A stretch of DNA of 31,406 nucleotides from Aquirhabdus sp. (GTDB taxonomy: Bacteria; Pseudomonadota; Gammaproteobacteria; Pseudomonadales; Moraxellaceae). Both the position numbers and the translations under genes were made by a program. Shown piece after piece: positions 1-8,693 of this stretch; within the stretch, counting starts at the first letter, position 1; every line of letters starts with the position of its first letter. The stretch is taken from positions 1 through 31,406 of the forward strand of contig JASLHI010000024.1 of assembly GCA_030149815.1 (NCBI GenBank). Reading direction: 5' to 3'. The notes under the pieces are model-generated. The model was given only the letters and a program-made list of their open reading frames with translations, ran no database searches and was not told the origin of the DNA.

Positions 1-12
1 CCTAACAGTTGT

Positions 13-126
13 GCTGAGGACTATAGCGAGAGTGAACCACCTGATCCCATCCCGAACTCAGAAGTGAAACCTCTTTGCGCCGATGGTAGTGTGGCATTCG
101 CCATGTGAGAGTAGGGCATCCTCAGC
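13..126 (+). rRNA. rrf: 5S ribosomal RNA
   Basis: The stretch has the conserved 5S core (GTGAACCACCTGATCCCATC, CCGAACTCAGAAGTGAAAC, GATGGTAGTGTGG). Its ends, GCTGAGGA and TCCTCAGC, pair perfectly as helix I, which fixes the ends to within a few bases. The length of 114 nt is normal for mature 5S. It is the last gene of an rRNA operon whose 23S gene lies before the window. A small hairpin with a GAAA tetraloop (GTAAC/GTTAC, 137-150) follows and may be part of the trailer. Confidence 0.95.
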
Positions 127-152
127 TCATTTATTCGTAACGAAAGTTACTA

Positions 153-195
153 CCAAAACCCCCGTATATAAATATATGGGGGTTTTGGTTTTTTT
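153..195 (+). terminator. Rho-independent terminator of the rRNA operon
   Basis: CCAAAACCCCC (153-163) pairs with GGGGGTTTTGG (178-188), enclosing an AT-rich loop that can extend the stem. A run of seven T follows. It lies directly after the 5S gene and separates the rRNA operon from leuA. Confidence 0.92.
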
Positions 196-298
196 ATATG
201 CTAAAAAAAATAGGATTTACACCGTTAGCTCTTAGGGTTGCGGTAGAATAAGAACATTGAATTGAATACATGTTTTTTACAAGTTTAGGAATAACGTC

Positions 299-1864
299 AT
301 GAGTAGCCAGATCATTCAACCGCAAAGTCAGCTTATTATATTTGACACAACGTTACGTGATGGTGAGCAAAGCCCTGGTGCTTCGATGACGAAAGAAGAA
401 AAGATTCGTATTGCGCGTCAGTTGGAAAAGCTCGGTGTTGACGTCATTGAAGCTGGATTTGCTGCAGCGAGTGAAGGCGATTTTGATTCGATTTCAACTA
501 TTTCCAGCATTATTAAAAATTCAACAATTTGTTCATTAGCACGTGCAAATGATAAAGATGTTCGTCGTGCTGGTGATGCAATCAAACATGCAAACCGTGG
601 TCGTGTACATACGTTTATTGCTACTAGTCCGATTCACATGCAGTACAAATTGCGTATGAATGAAGATCAAGTGGTTGAAGCTGCTGTTCGTGCGGTGAAG
701 TTAGCACTTGAATATACAGATGATGTTGAGTTTTCCGCAGAAGATGCAGTTCGTTCAGAAATAGATTTCTTGGTTCGTATTTTTGATGAAGTGATTAAAG
801 CGGGTGCGAAAACCATTAACGTGCCTGACACAGTCGGTTATTCAACACCAGCGTTATACGCTGAGCGTTTTGCACAACTGATTGAGTGTGTACCGAATGC
901 GAACAGCGTCATTTGGTCTACGCATTGTCATAATGATTTAGGCATGGCAGTTGCGAATTCATTAGCAGCAGTACAAGCTGGTGCGCGTCAAATTGAGTGT
1001 ACAATCAATGGATTGGGCGAGCGTGCAGGGAATGCGGCACTTGAAGAAGTGGTCATGGCAACGCGAGTGCGCAAAGATGTATTCAATGTACAAACGAATA
1101 TTAGAACTGAGGAAATTGTTCCAACTTCACGTTTAGTTTCTGCAATTACGGGTTACGCGGTTCAACCAAATAAGGCGATTGTTGGTGCAAATGCGTTTGC
1201 GCATGAATCGGGTATTCACCAAGATGGAATTCTGAAGCATCGTGAAACGTACGAAATTATGCGTGCCGAAGATGTGGGCTGGAACGCTAATAAACTGACT
1301 TTAGGTAAATTGTCTGGTCGCGCAGCATTTCGTGCACGTTTGGATGAGTTGGGCATTGCCGTTGAGTCAGATGATGCATTGAATGCTTTATTTGTACGGT
1401 TTAAAGAGCTTGCAGATCGTAAGAGTGAAATTTTTGACGAAGATTTACATGCTCTCGTGAGTGGTCATCAAGGTGCAGATGTTTGTAAACGCTTTGAGTT
1501 GACTGAGCTTGAGGTCACGAGTAAAACTGGACAAGTACCTCGTGCGCATTTGGTTTTGAATGTAGATGGTAAGGCTCATCCTGTGAGTGCGAATGGTTCT
1601 GGGCCTGTCGATGCGACTTTCAAAGCAATTGAAGTAATTGCAAAATCTGGTGCGACTTTGGAATTGTATTCGGTGAATGCGATTACTAGTGGTACAGACA
1701 GTCAAGGTGAGGTTGCAGTACGTTTGAATCAAAATGGTCGTATTGTCACAGGGCAAGGTGCGGACACCGATATCGTGATTGCGAGTGCAAAAGCTTATTT
1801 AGATGCGTTAAATTGGTTGTCTACACAAGGCAAAGCGAATCCGCAAACTGATGAGGTGATGTAA
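299..1864 (+). CDS. leuA: 2-isopropylmalate synthase
   Basis: Catalyses the first committed step of leucine biosynthesis, condensing acetyl-CoA with 2-oxoisovalerate in the cytoplasm. The 521 residues match the usual length of the long bacterial LeuA form. The N-terminal TIM barrel begins with FDTTLRDGEQSPG (15-27), which carries the metal-binding Asp and catalytic Arg. The metal-binding HCH is at 209-211 in STHCHNDLG, followed by NGLGERAGN near 240. The C-terminal third, from about residue 390, is the regulatory domain that normally binds leucine. An AGGA ribosome site precedes the ATG. No leader peptide or attenuator was recognised in the short gap after the rRNA terminator. The next gene starts two bases after the stop, so the two are probably cotranscribed. 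Confidence 0.96.
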   Translation: MSSQIIQPQSQLIIFDTTLRDGEQSPGASMTKEEKIRIARQLEKLGVDVIEAGFAAASEGDFDSISTISSIIKNSTICSLARANDKDVRRAGDAIKHANRGRVHTFIATSPIHMQYKLRMNEDQVVEAAVRAVKLALEYTDDVEFSAEDAVRSEIDFLVRIFDEVIKAGAKTINVPDTVGYSTPALYAERFAQLIECVPNANSVIWSTHCHNDLGMAVANSLAAVQAGARQIECTINGLGERAGNAALEEVVMATRVRKDVFNVQTNIRTEEIVPTSRLVSAITGYAVQPNKAIVGANAFAHESGIHQDGILKHRETYEIMRAEDVGWNANKLTLGKLSGRAAFRARLDELGIAVESDDALNALFVRFKELADRKSEIFDEDLHALVSGHQGADVCKRFELTELEVTSKTGQVPRAHLVLNVDGKAHPVSANGSGPVDATFKAIEVIAKSGATLELYSVNAITSGTDSQGEVAVRLNQNGRIVTGQGADTDIVIASAKAYLDALNWLSTQGKANPQTDEVM

Positions 1865-1866
1865 TT

Positions 1867-2607
1867 TTGCAGCAGCAACAGGCACGTACACGCGCAGTTT
1901 TAGCCGCCTTGGGGATTCCTCTTTGGGCGGTTCGTGGTGAGCCTGTGCAAAATACACATGCTGTTTTAGTATGGGGTAAAGATGAACCTTCTGTCTCCGT
2001 ACAAAGTGAATTAGCTCAGCCTACTATTGTTAAAGAAAAATCATTTTCCCCGCCCGAATCTCGATCAGTTTCTATTCAGCTAGACTCTAGTATAGACCAA
2101 GCACAGACGAAAGCTTCCGATGCAGTTCAGAATCTACCTGCTAAAGCGCAACTCGATCACAAACCTACACGCCATCCATTTACACAACCGATTGTTGCGA
2201 GTGAAGCTGTTCATGTTGTGCAAGTTGTACGCTTTAGTTTGGAAGCTCGAGTGATTGGAAATTGGGTGGTTTTGGTGTCTGTACAGGCATTGAATCATCC
2301 CGACCGCAATGCCTTATGGAAAAATCTCAATCAGGCATTGGTTGCTAGTGATCATGTCAACGAAGTTGGGCGTTTGGATTGGCCGTTAGCTGCAGGCTCT
2401 CGTTGGCAGCATAATGAGGGTGCGCAAGCAGCTTTGATGGGATTCTTAAGTCGATTCGGTTCTGAGCGGCGCATTGGCTTAATGGGTGAATTGCCAGACC
2501 ACGTGATTCCTGAGCGATTAGAGCGTTTGCCTTCATTAGATGAGTTACTTCAGAAACCATTAAAAAAACGCAGCCTATGGCGTTTATTAACAGGCAGTAT
2601 TCGCTAG
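1867..2607 (+). CDS. holD: Probable DNA polymerase III psi subunit (HolD-like)
   Basis: A 246-residue protein starting at TTG, with a GAGGTGAT ribosome site inside the end of leuA (1853-1860), so translation is probably coupled. Two blocks resemble E. coli psi as I remember it. An N-terminal helix, TRAVLAALGIPLWAVRG (8-24), matches the LLQQLGITQWSLRR region. A core from NWVVLVSVQALNHPD (132) to LDWPLAAGS (170-178) matches the strand-helix region ending in LPQGS. Between them, residues 40-120 form a polar, low-complexity linker that E. coli psi (137 aa) lacks. Large, divergent psi subunits are known in pseudomonads. In the clamp loader, psi links chi (HolC) to the gamma/tau complex. The assignment is by eye; the alternative is a lineage-specific protein of unknown function. 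Confidence 0.6.
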   Translation: MQQQQARTRAVLAALGIPLWAVRGEPVQNTHAVLVWGKDEPSVSVQSELAQPTIVKEKSFSPPESRSVSIQLDSSIDQAQTKASDAVQNLPAKAQLDHKPTRHPFTQPIVASEAVHVVQVVRFSLEARVIGNWVVLVSVQALNHPDRNALWKNLNQALVASDHVNEVGRLDWPLAAGSRWQHNEGAQAALMGFLSRFGSERRIGLMGELPDHVIPERLERLPSLDELLQKPLKKRSLWRLLTGSIR

Positions 2608-2623
2608 TAAATTTGCAAATCAT

Positions 2624-2655
2624 AAAAAACCTCCAGTCATTTGGAGGTTTTTTTT
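2624..2655. terminator. Bidirectional terminator between convergent genes
   Basis: CCTCCA (2630-2635) pairs with TGGAGG (2642-2647). An A tract lies on the left and a T tract on the right, so the hairpin can end transcription from both the holD-like gene and the facing SPFH gene. Confidence 0.88.
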
Positions 2656-2665
2656 AAATCATTGA

Positions 2666-3484
2666 TTATTTTTGTGTTGGAACAGTAATAAATGGCATTG
2701 CACCACCACCAGTGTACTGTGGAAGGATGCCATTCCATTTTTCGATGGCTTTCATTTTGACGTATTCTTCACCGCCTTGTTCTTTGATGGCTTGTGCTTG
2801 AATGCGAATGGCTTCCGCTTCGGCTTGTGCCATTGCGACTTTCTGTTCGGCTTCAACTTTAATGCGATCTAGATCATTTTTAGCCTTCAATGCATTTTGT
2901 TCAGCGGTTTGTTTGGCTTCGATGGCTTCATCAAACGCTTTAGAGAAACTGAAATTGGTGATTTGAATGTCTTCGACAGTAATATTGTAGTTGGCTAAAG
3001 ATGAACGTAAACCGATCGCAATTTCTTGTTTAACAGCATCACGGCGGGTCAAAAGTTCTTCAGCAGAAAAACGTGCAATCACGGCTTTTACAATTTCTTG
3101 GATGCGTGGTTCGATCACCTTGTCTTCAACATCTAGACCGATACGGGTGTAGGTGTCTTGCAGATTGTTTGCATTCAGATGGTAATTCAATGCAACTTCA
3201 GTCGTGACAGTTTGCAAGTCTTTCGTTCCTGCACTGGCAGGTGCTTTGGACTTCTGAGTGCGTACATCGACCAGAATGACACGTTCGATGAAAGGCATTT
3301 TTAAATGTAAACCATCCGACACTACTTCTTGTACTTGTCCAAAACGCAGGACGAGTGCACGTTGGCCTGACGCGACGGTGTAGAAACAGCCCCAAAAAAT
3401 AAAGAAGGTGATGAGGGCTAGAAAACCGATTAACATATATTTGACTTTATTCAATGTAAATTGTGGTTGTGAGTAAGTTGGCAT
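2666..3484 (-). CDS. Prohibitin-family SPFH/Band 7 membrane protein
   Basis: A 272-residue protein with one N-terminal membrane anchor (about 17-38) followed by the SPFH domain: ASGQRALVLRFGQV, then DGLHLKMPFIERVILVDVRTQ. A charged, Ala/Glu/Gln-rich coiled coil (about 185-240) follows, then a short tail with GGGAMPFITVP. This layout is that of bacterial prohibitin-like proteins, related to HflK and HflC, which assemble as large rings in the inner membrane and are linked to protease control and membrane organisation. It is a single gene with no partner HflK/C gene or NfeD protease beside it, so it is more likely a stand-alone prohibitin homologue than HflC. The substrate or partner cannot be told from sequence. 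Confidence 0.88.
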   Translation of the reverse strand: MPTYSQPQFTLNKVKYMLIGFLALITFFIFWGCFYTVASGQRALVLRFGQVQEVVSDGLHLKMPFIERVILVDVRTQKSKAPASAGTKDLQTVTTEVALNYHLNANNLQDTYTRIGLDVEDKVIEPRIQEIVKAVIARFSAEELLTRRDAVKQEIAIGLRSSLANYNITVEDIQITNFSFSKAFDEAIEAKQTAEQNALKAKNDLDRIKVEAEQKVAMAQAEAEAIRIQAQAIKEQGGEEYVKMKAIEKWNGILPQYTGGGAMPFITVPTQK

Positions 3485-3578
3485 TAATATCAGTCCATTT
3501 TAATGTTTTAAAAATATCGTCTTAACGTCTTTGATCTTAGCAGATATGAATGAAAACATCGTGAAATCAATTGCACAT

Positions 3579-3613
3579 AAAAAAACCGACTTCATTTGAA
3601 AGTCGGTTTTTTT
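3579..3613 (-). terminator. Rho-independent terminator after fdxA
   Basis: ACCGACTT (3585-3592) pairs with AAGTCGGT (3600-3607). An A tract at 3579-3585 becomes the U tract on the minus strand. It sits just past the fdxA stop. Confidence 0.85.
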
Positions 3614-3638
3614 GATACGAGGCTTAAGCGTATATAGA

Positions 3639-3962
3639 TTAGCGTTCTAACAATGCTAATTTGTTTGGCTTACCATCCCATTCAGCAGCATCTGCTGGAC
3701 GTTCGCCAATCACGGTAATATTTGGCCAGATTGCAGAAAGTTCAGTATTGAGTTCCAAGAACTTTTCCTGACCTTTTGGCAGTTCGTCTTCAGAGAAAAT
3801 AGCATTGGCTGGACATTCTGGTTCGCAAAGTGCGCAGTCGATACATTCATCAGGATTGATAACCAAAAAGTTTGGACCTTCGTAGAAGCAGTCTACTGGA
3901 CATACTTCAACACAGTCTTGGTATTTACATTTAATACAGTTTTCGGTGACAACAAAGGTCAT
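3639..3962 (-). CDS. fdxA: 7Fe ferredoxin FdxA ([3Fe-4S][4Fe-4S])
   Basis: A 107-residue soluble electron carrier of the Azotobacter ferredoxin I type. Cysteines are at 9, 12, 17, 21 and 25 (CIKCKYQDCVEVCPVDC) and at 40, 43, 46 and 50 (CIDCALCEPEC). In this family the C(x7)C...CP pattern of the first motif, with a substituted or non-ligand Cys, gives one 3Fe-4S cluster beside a regular 4Fe-4S cluster. The C-terminal extension with ITVIGERPADAAEWDGKPNK is typical of FdxA rather than short 8Fe ferredoxins. It lies downstream of mutS on the same strand with a gap of about 120 bases, an adjacency I recall from related gammaproteobacteria. The redox partner is unknown. Confidence 0.95.
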   Translation of the reverse strand: MTFVVTENCIKCKYQDCVEVCPVDCFYEGPNFLVINPDECIDCALCEPECPANAIFSEDELPKGQEKFLELNTELSAIWPNITVIGERPADAAEWDGKPNKLALLER

Positions 3963-4083
3963 GGCGATCGGCTACCTAAAGTCTAACTAAAATGGTTTCA
4001 AACAGTTTTTCAGTGGCCCAGTCTTAAAGAAATGAAAGTGGCAACTGATTACTGTGAGTGAATTGAATGTCGCATAGTTTAAT

Positions 4084-6816
4084 CTATTTACTGCCCGATA
4101 CCAATTCCTTTAGCTGATATAGAATATCAAGTGCTTGCTTAGGCGTAAGATCATCGACATCCAGTGAGTTTAATTCATCAATCACAGGCGATACTTGAAT
4201 TAGCTTTTCATTTTGCTGAGTAAAGTTAGACGTTTGCTCAGGTTCTTGGCTAAATAAATCATCGAATAAATCGTTTTGTCCTAAATGAACGGCTTGTTGA
4301 CGCTCAAGCGCGCGTAGGCGACTCCGCGCTTCTTTGATAACGGATGCTGGAATGCCCGCGAGTTTAGCGACTTGTAAGCCATGACTTTTGCTGGCTGCGC
4401 CATCTTGGACTTGGTGTAATAAAATCAGTTCACCGTTAATTTCACGTGCTGCAACATGGCGGTTTTCAATACCCGCTTGTACGCCGAGTTCAGTCAGTTC
4501 GAAGTAGTGTGTCGCAAACAGGCAAAGACAATTGATTCGTTTTGCCAAATCTAAGACGCAAGCCCATGCTAATGATAAGCCATCATAGGTACTGGTGCCG
4601 CGTCCCACTTCATCCATCAGGACTAAGGATTGGCTGGTGGCATGATGCAGAATTTGTGCTGTTTCAGTCATTTCCACCATGAAGGTCGATTTGCCGCTGG
4701 ATAAATCATCTGCTGAACCAATACGGGTAAAAATTCGATCAACAGGGCCGAGAATTGCTTTGCTTGCTGGTACATAACTGCCTGAATAGGCTAGTAATGT
4801 GATCAATGCAGTTTGGCGCATATAAGTGGATTTACCGCCCATATTTGGACCAGTAATCAGAATCAGACGATTATTTTGATTGAGGAAGACATCGTTTGGT
4901 GTAAATGGCGCACGACTGACGGATTCAACAACAGGATGACGACCACCTTCAATATCAATCAAGGATTCAGCCGTAAATGATGGTCGCGTCCAATTGCGTA
5001 AACGTGCCTGACTTGCCCAATTGCTTAAGACATCAAACTCAGCGATTGCTGCGCTCATCATTTGTAGTGGTGCAAGCTGTTGTTTAAGTTGATCAAGCAG
5101 TTGTTCGAACAATATTTTTTCACGCATCAGGGCGCGTGATTCACTTGAAAGTACCTTATCTTCAAAGGCTTTTAATTCAGGTGTGATATAGCGTTCGGCA
5201 TTTTTAAGCGTCTGTCTGCGAATAAAATGTGCTGGTGCAGATTCCGCTTGCGCGCGAGTGAGCTCAATGAAGTAGCCACTGACACGGTTGTAGCCGATTT
5301 TGAGTGTATTGATGCCAGTCGCGGCACGTTCACGAATTTCCATATCCAGTAGATATTGGCTGGCATGATCGCGAATTTGGCGTAAGTCGTCGAGTTCGGC
5401 ATCGAACCCATCAGCAATGACACCGCCCTCACGTAAAAGGACTGGAGGAAGTTCATTGATGGCTTTGGTCAATAAGGCATAGACATCATTAAATTGTCCA
5501 AGCTGGTCGCTGAGTGCATCAAGTAGACTGCGATCTTCGAGCTGTTCCCAACCTTTGCCATGTAGTGCAGGTTGGAGTGCATGATGGAGGAGAGGCAGTT
5601 GTCCACAAGTTTGGCGAAGCTGTACAAGGTCGCGTGGACGCGCAGTGCCTAAAGCGATGCGTCCGAGTACGCGCTCAACGTCACCAATATTTTTTAGGAC
5701 AATACGAATAGGTTCGTCGTGAAAGCCATTTTTTAATCGCGCAATAGCATCTAAACGACCATCTAAAATTTGCGTATCACGCAGGGGCTGCATGAGTGTG
5801 CGTGCGAGCAGGCGACTACCCATCGCGGTTTGACAATCATCAACAAGTGCAAGTAGTGATGTGCCATGTTCAAACAGAGGATCTACGATTTCCAGATTGC
5901 GCCGTGTCACTGGATCAAGCGCAATGAACGAATCCATCGATTCAAGGCGCAAATGTTGAATATGCGGCAAACTGCTTTGCTGGGTTTCACGCGCGTAGTG
6001 GAGCAGTGCCGCAGCAGCAGCTTGTGCGAGTGGCAAATGATCAATACCAAAACCTGACAATGTGCTGACGTTAAACTGACGGCACAGTGTTTCATTTGCA
6101 TTTTTCAGATCGAAATCGACGTTTGGTCGGCGTGTAATAGTTGTATTCGGTGTGAGAGAACTATTTGATGTGCCGCAGAGTTGTTTGATGTCATCCAACG
6201 TCATTTTTTCTTGTTGGATAAGATTTTCATCAATCAATAGTTCTGCGGGTGAAATCCGTGCCAATTCAATTGTTAAACGCGCTGTATCAAAGCCAATTTC
6301 TTGTACGGTTAATGCACCAGTGGCAAGCTCAAGAACAGCAATGCCGACTTGCCCCTTTGCAGAGTTGTTTTGTAAGCAGAGTGCCGCCATGCGAACGGCA
6401 CGATGACTCGGCATCAGTGCTTCATCAGTCAGCGTACCCGCAGTGAGGACGCGAACGACTTTGCGTTCTACAGGCCCTTTGCCTGTAACCTCACCGACCT
6501 GTTCGCAAATCGCAACGGTTTCGCCAGCCTTGACTAAACGAGCTAAATAACCTTCTGCTGCATGATATGGCACACCTGCCATCGGAATCGGTTCGCCGCC
6601 TGATTTCCCGCGATGAGTCAGGGTAATACCAAGTAGCTTCGCTGCTCGATGTGCATCCTGAAAGAATAACTCATAGAAATCACCCATCCGATAAAATACG
6701 AGCGCGTGAGGATATTCACGTTTCATATTTAAATATTGCTGCATCATAGGCGTATGCGAGCCAATATCGGCGTGCGGATGGAGGTTTTCTGAGTTGTGCA
6801 TGGACATATCTGACAT
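4084..6816 (-). CDS. mutS: DNA mismatch repair ATPase MutS
   Basis: Recognises base mismatches and small loops and recruits MutL. The N-terminal mismatch domain has TPMMQQYLNMK followed by the F-x-E mismatch motif in MGDFYELFF. The C-terminal ABC-type ATPase has Walker A GPNMGGKST (656-664) and Walker B LVLMDEVGRGTSTYDG, then the ATHYFEL switch. A short C-terminal tail ends in a helix typical of the tetramerisation region. The start is uncertain: an ATG at 6858 would add 14 hydrophobic residues not typical of MutS, so the in-frame ATG at 6816 (MSDMSMHNSE, 910 aa) is preferred. Neither start has a clear ribosome site. No terminator follows, so transcripts may run into fdxA. Confidence 0.96.
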   Translation of the reverse strand: MSDMSMHNSENLHPHADIGSHTPMMQQYLNMKREYPHALVFYRMGDFYELFFQDAHRAAKLLGITLTHRGKSGGEPIPMAGVPYHAAEGYLARLVKAGETVAICEQVGEVTGKGPVERKVVRVLTAGTLTDEALMPSHRAVRMAALCLQNNSAKGQVGIAVLELATGALTVQEIGFDTARLTIELARISPAELLIDENLIQQEKMTLDDIKQLCGTSNSSLTPNTTITRRPNVDFDLKNANETLCRQFNVSTLSGFGIDHLPLAQAAAAALLHYARETQQSSLPHIQHLRLESMDSFIALDPVTRRNLEIVDPLFEHGTSLLALVDDCQTAMGSRLLARTLMQPLRDTQILDGRLDAIARLKNGFHDEPIRIVLKNIGDVERVLGRIALGTARPRDLVQLRQTCGQLPLLHHALQPALHGKGWEQLEDRSLLDALSDQLGQFNDVYALLTKAINELPPVLLREGGVIADGFDAELDDLRQIRDHASQYLLDMEIRERAATGINTLKIGYNRVSGYFIELTRAQAESAPAHFIRRQTLKNAERYITPELKAFEDKVLSSESRALMREKILFEQLLDQLKQQLAPLQMMSAAIAEFDVLSNWASQARLRNWTRPSFTAESLIDIEGGRHPVVESVSRAPFTPNDVFLNQNNRLILITGPNMGGKSTYMRQTALITLLAYSGSYVPASKAILGPVDRIFTRIGSADDLSSGKSTFMVEMTETAQILHHATSQSLVLMDEVGRGTSTYDGLSLAWACVLDLAKRINCLCLFATHYFELTELGVQAGIENRHVAAREINGELILLHQVQDGAASKSHGLQVAKLAGIPASVIKEARSRLRALERQQAVHLGQNDLFDDLFSQEPEQTSNFTQQNEKLIQVSPVIDELNSLDVDDLTPKQALDILYQLKELVSGSK

Positions 6817-6914
6817 AACTGGAATCAGTTTTACGATGATAAAAGACCGACGTATCATACCGAAAAAACAGATTCAGGCTGTCAAAATTTTACAGCTTGT
6901 TGGAGCAGTTTGAA

Positions 6915-6945
6915 TAAAAAAAGCCACTTGCATGAAGTGGCTTTT
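6915..6945 (-). terminator. Rho-independent terminator after the porin gene
   Basis: AGCCACTT (6922-6929) pairs with AAGTGGCT (6935-6942) around a five-base loop. A run of A at 6915-6921 gives the minus-strand U tract. It is nine bases past the porin stop. Confidence 0.88.
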
Positions 6946-6953
6946 AATCGCTT

Positions 6954-8381
6954 TTAGAACGAGAATCCTACACCGAGGTTAAATGAATCACCTAGATTAA
7001 AGTGGTCGGCGTCTGGCAACTTGTTGATTTTGTTTTTACGATAGTCAGCTTTGACGACGACACCTTCGCCGATCTCCAGATTTGTACCTAACGTCCAGAT
7101 TTTTTCATCAGGTTGTTTCGCGGCAAGCGAGTCAAATCCAGCGGCGGTGTTCAGGATTTCGTAGCGGACAAATGGTTTTAGCACATAGTCACCACTTTGC
7201 CATGCACGGTATCCCGCTTGCAAATAACCACCGTAGAACAAGCTAGGTACTAAAGTTGGATCGGTTGTTGTAGCTAAGAAGTCAGTATTTAATTCTTTAG
7301 TATTGCTCAGAGTGGCGCGAATAATTTCTCCTGCAAGATCGAGGTCCCCGATCTGATAACGACCATGTAAATCGAGCATTAAAAGTTTGGAGTGATTACC
7401 GAGAAAATTAGGCTGGTGTTGTCCAATACTGTCATAGACGACAGAGCCACCCAGCATCAAACCGGGAATCCCACGCCAGTTCAATGCCACGACCCCGCCA
7501 AAGTCTCTTGCCGCGGCGAATTGTCCTTCACCATGTGTTGCTTGTAGGGGTCCTCGTTCGCGTCCTTCTGTTGAGGTCGGATCCCATTTGCTGAGGTTAG
7601 GTGATGTAGTGAAGGCTGTATCCCAAGTTAAACCGTTTTCTGTATCCCCTGATAGCCCGATACCGACTTCGCGCCAAGTGCTAGGGATAATTTTGGTATC
7701 CACTTCGGAACGATAAACACCATAGTAAGTGGTCGGTTCGTGATTTTGATTGATCAGACCGACAGGCATGAGGAAGAGACCTGCACGACCGCGTAGATCA
7801 GGTTTGAATTCCCGTTCGATCCAGAGTTGCTCAACTTCCGCTTCACCTTGATCACTTGATGAGGTGATGGCATGTTCCCATTCAAATTCGGCGACCATTT
7901 TTGTTTTGTCATCGAAGCGATGATTTAAGCCGATAACTGCTCGTTGAACATCAATGTTTGAGTCTTCGGGTGCTTTGGTGGGGCGGTTATATCCAATTTC
8001 GCCATAGCCAGAAACAGTTGTAGACGATCCATCATTGGATTGCTTTTGGGAGGCATTTGTTTTGATGTCTTGTTGAACTTGATCCAGCGCTTGAGCTTGC
8101 TGTTGGACTTGCTGAGTTTGTTGTTGAACTTGAGCACTTTGTTTTTGAACCTGAGTGTCCTGCTGTGCTTGTTTTGCTTCAATCTGATTGAGCTTCTCAA
8201 GCAGTAACTTATTTTGCGCGCTGAGTTCTTTGACCATTTGAGTGAGTTGTGCATTGCTCATTGAATCAGAGGTTTGGTCATTTGCTGCGAATCCGAGGCT
8301 ACTCATCCCACTTGTGATGAGCATCATGCCCGACATTGCCATAGCTCGTGTCAGACTGTTCTTACGATTCAAATATTGCAT
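6954..8381 (-). CDS. Outer-membrane porin with N-terminal coiled coil (phosphate-selective porin O/P-like)
   Basis: A 475-residue exported protein. The start at 8381 is chosen because GAGGAC lies just upstream and the next 33 residues form a signal peptide ending GFAA. Residues 40-110 are a Gln-rich coiled coil with in-register heptads QVQKQSA, QVQQQTQ and QVQQQAQ (77-97). From about 122 the protein is a beta barrel with alternating aromatic strands and a final Phe (GVGFSF), the usual outer-membrane assembly signal. Blocks such as KPDLRGRAGLFLMPVG and IPSTWREVGIGL recall the porin O/P group. The architecture resembles Acinetobacter DcaP-type trimeric porins, but substrate specificity cannot be inferred. 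It is a single gene with its own terminator. Confidence 0.85.
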   Translation of the reverse strand: MQYLNRKNSLTRAMAMSGMMLITSGMSSLGFAANDQTSDSMSNAQLTQMVKELSAQNKLLLEKLNQIEAKQAQQDTQVQKQSAQVQQQTQQVQQQAQALDQVQQDIKTNASQKQSNDGSSTTVSGYGEIGYNRPTKAPEDSNIDVQRAVIGLNHRFDDKTKMVAEFEWEHAITSSSDQGEAEVEQLWIEREFKPDLRGRAGLFLMPVGLINQNHEPTTYYGVYRSEVDTKIIPSTWREVGIGLSGDTENGLTWDTAFTTSPNLSKWDPTSTEGRERGPLQATHGEGQFAAARDFGGVVALNWRGIPGLMLGGSVVYDSIGQHQPNFLGNHSKLLMLDLHGRYQIGDLDLAGEIIRATLSNTKELNTDFLATTTDPTLVPSLFYGGYLQAGYRAWQSGDYVLKPFVRYEILNTAAGFDSLAAKQPDEKIWTLGTNLEIGEGVVVKADYRKNKINKLPDADHFNLGDSFNLGVGFSF

Positions 8382-8693
8382 AGTGTCCTCATGAAAAAAT
8401 AATGATATTGCACACCGAAAAAATGTACTCATGTCCAGCAATGGGTGAAATGATAATCCTTCTTGTTTACATTTGTAAGTATTTATTTCAAATTTGTTAA
8501 GTCTTATTTTTCCTCAATCAAGAAAAGTAGAACTGCATTGTTCGTTGAGATTGAGTTTATGTCATGCTTAGTGAGAGAGAATTCTTCTCTGATCACGTTC
8601 AACTTCTACATCAAACTCTGCAAATATGGTTAAATACGCGATTAAATTTTAGCTTTATCTTTTTCTATTTTTTTAACCGCAAGGACTCCTTTC
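8382..8693. other. Intergenic region between divergent porin and serC genes
   Basis: About 310 AT-rich bases that must hold promoters in both directions. The serC side ends in an AAGGA ribosome site at about 8681. A small palindrome with AGAATTCT is at about 8577-8590. No convincing -35/-10 pair, RNA gene or further coding sequence was found. A longer in-frame porin start at 8441 exists but would precede the signal peptide. Confidence 0.5.

Noticed and set aside
216..249. TTTACA and TAGAAT as a leuA promoter
   Set aside because: The spacer would be 22 bases, too long for a standard promoter. No better pair was found in the gap.
1445..1756. 103-codon frame antisense to leuA
   Set aside because: It lies fully within a conserved gene, with no ribosome site or recognisable domain.
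7925..8254. 109-codon minus-strand frame inside the porin gene
   Set aside because: It overlaps the repetitive coiled-coil region in another frame. Its Lys/Asn-rich product is an artefact of the Gln-rich repeats.
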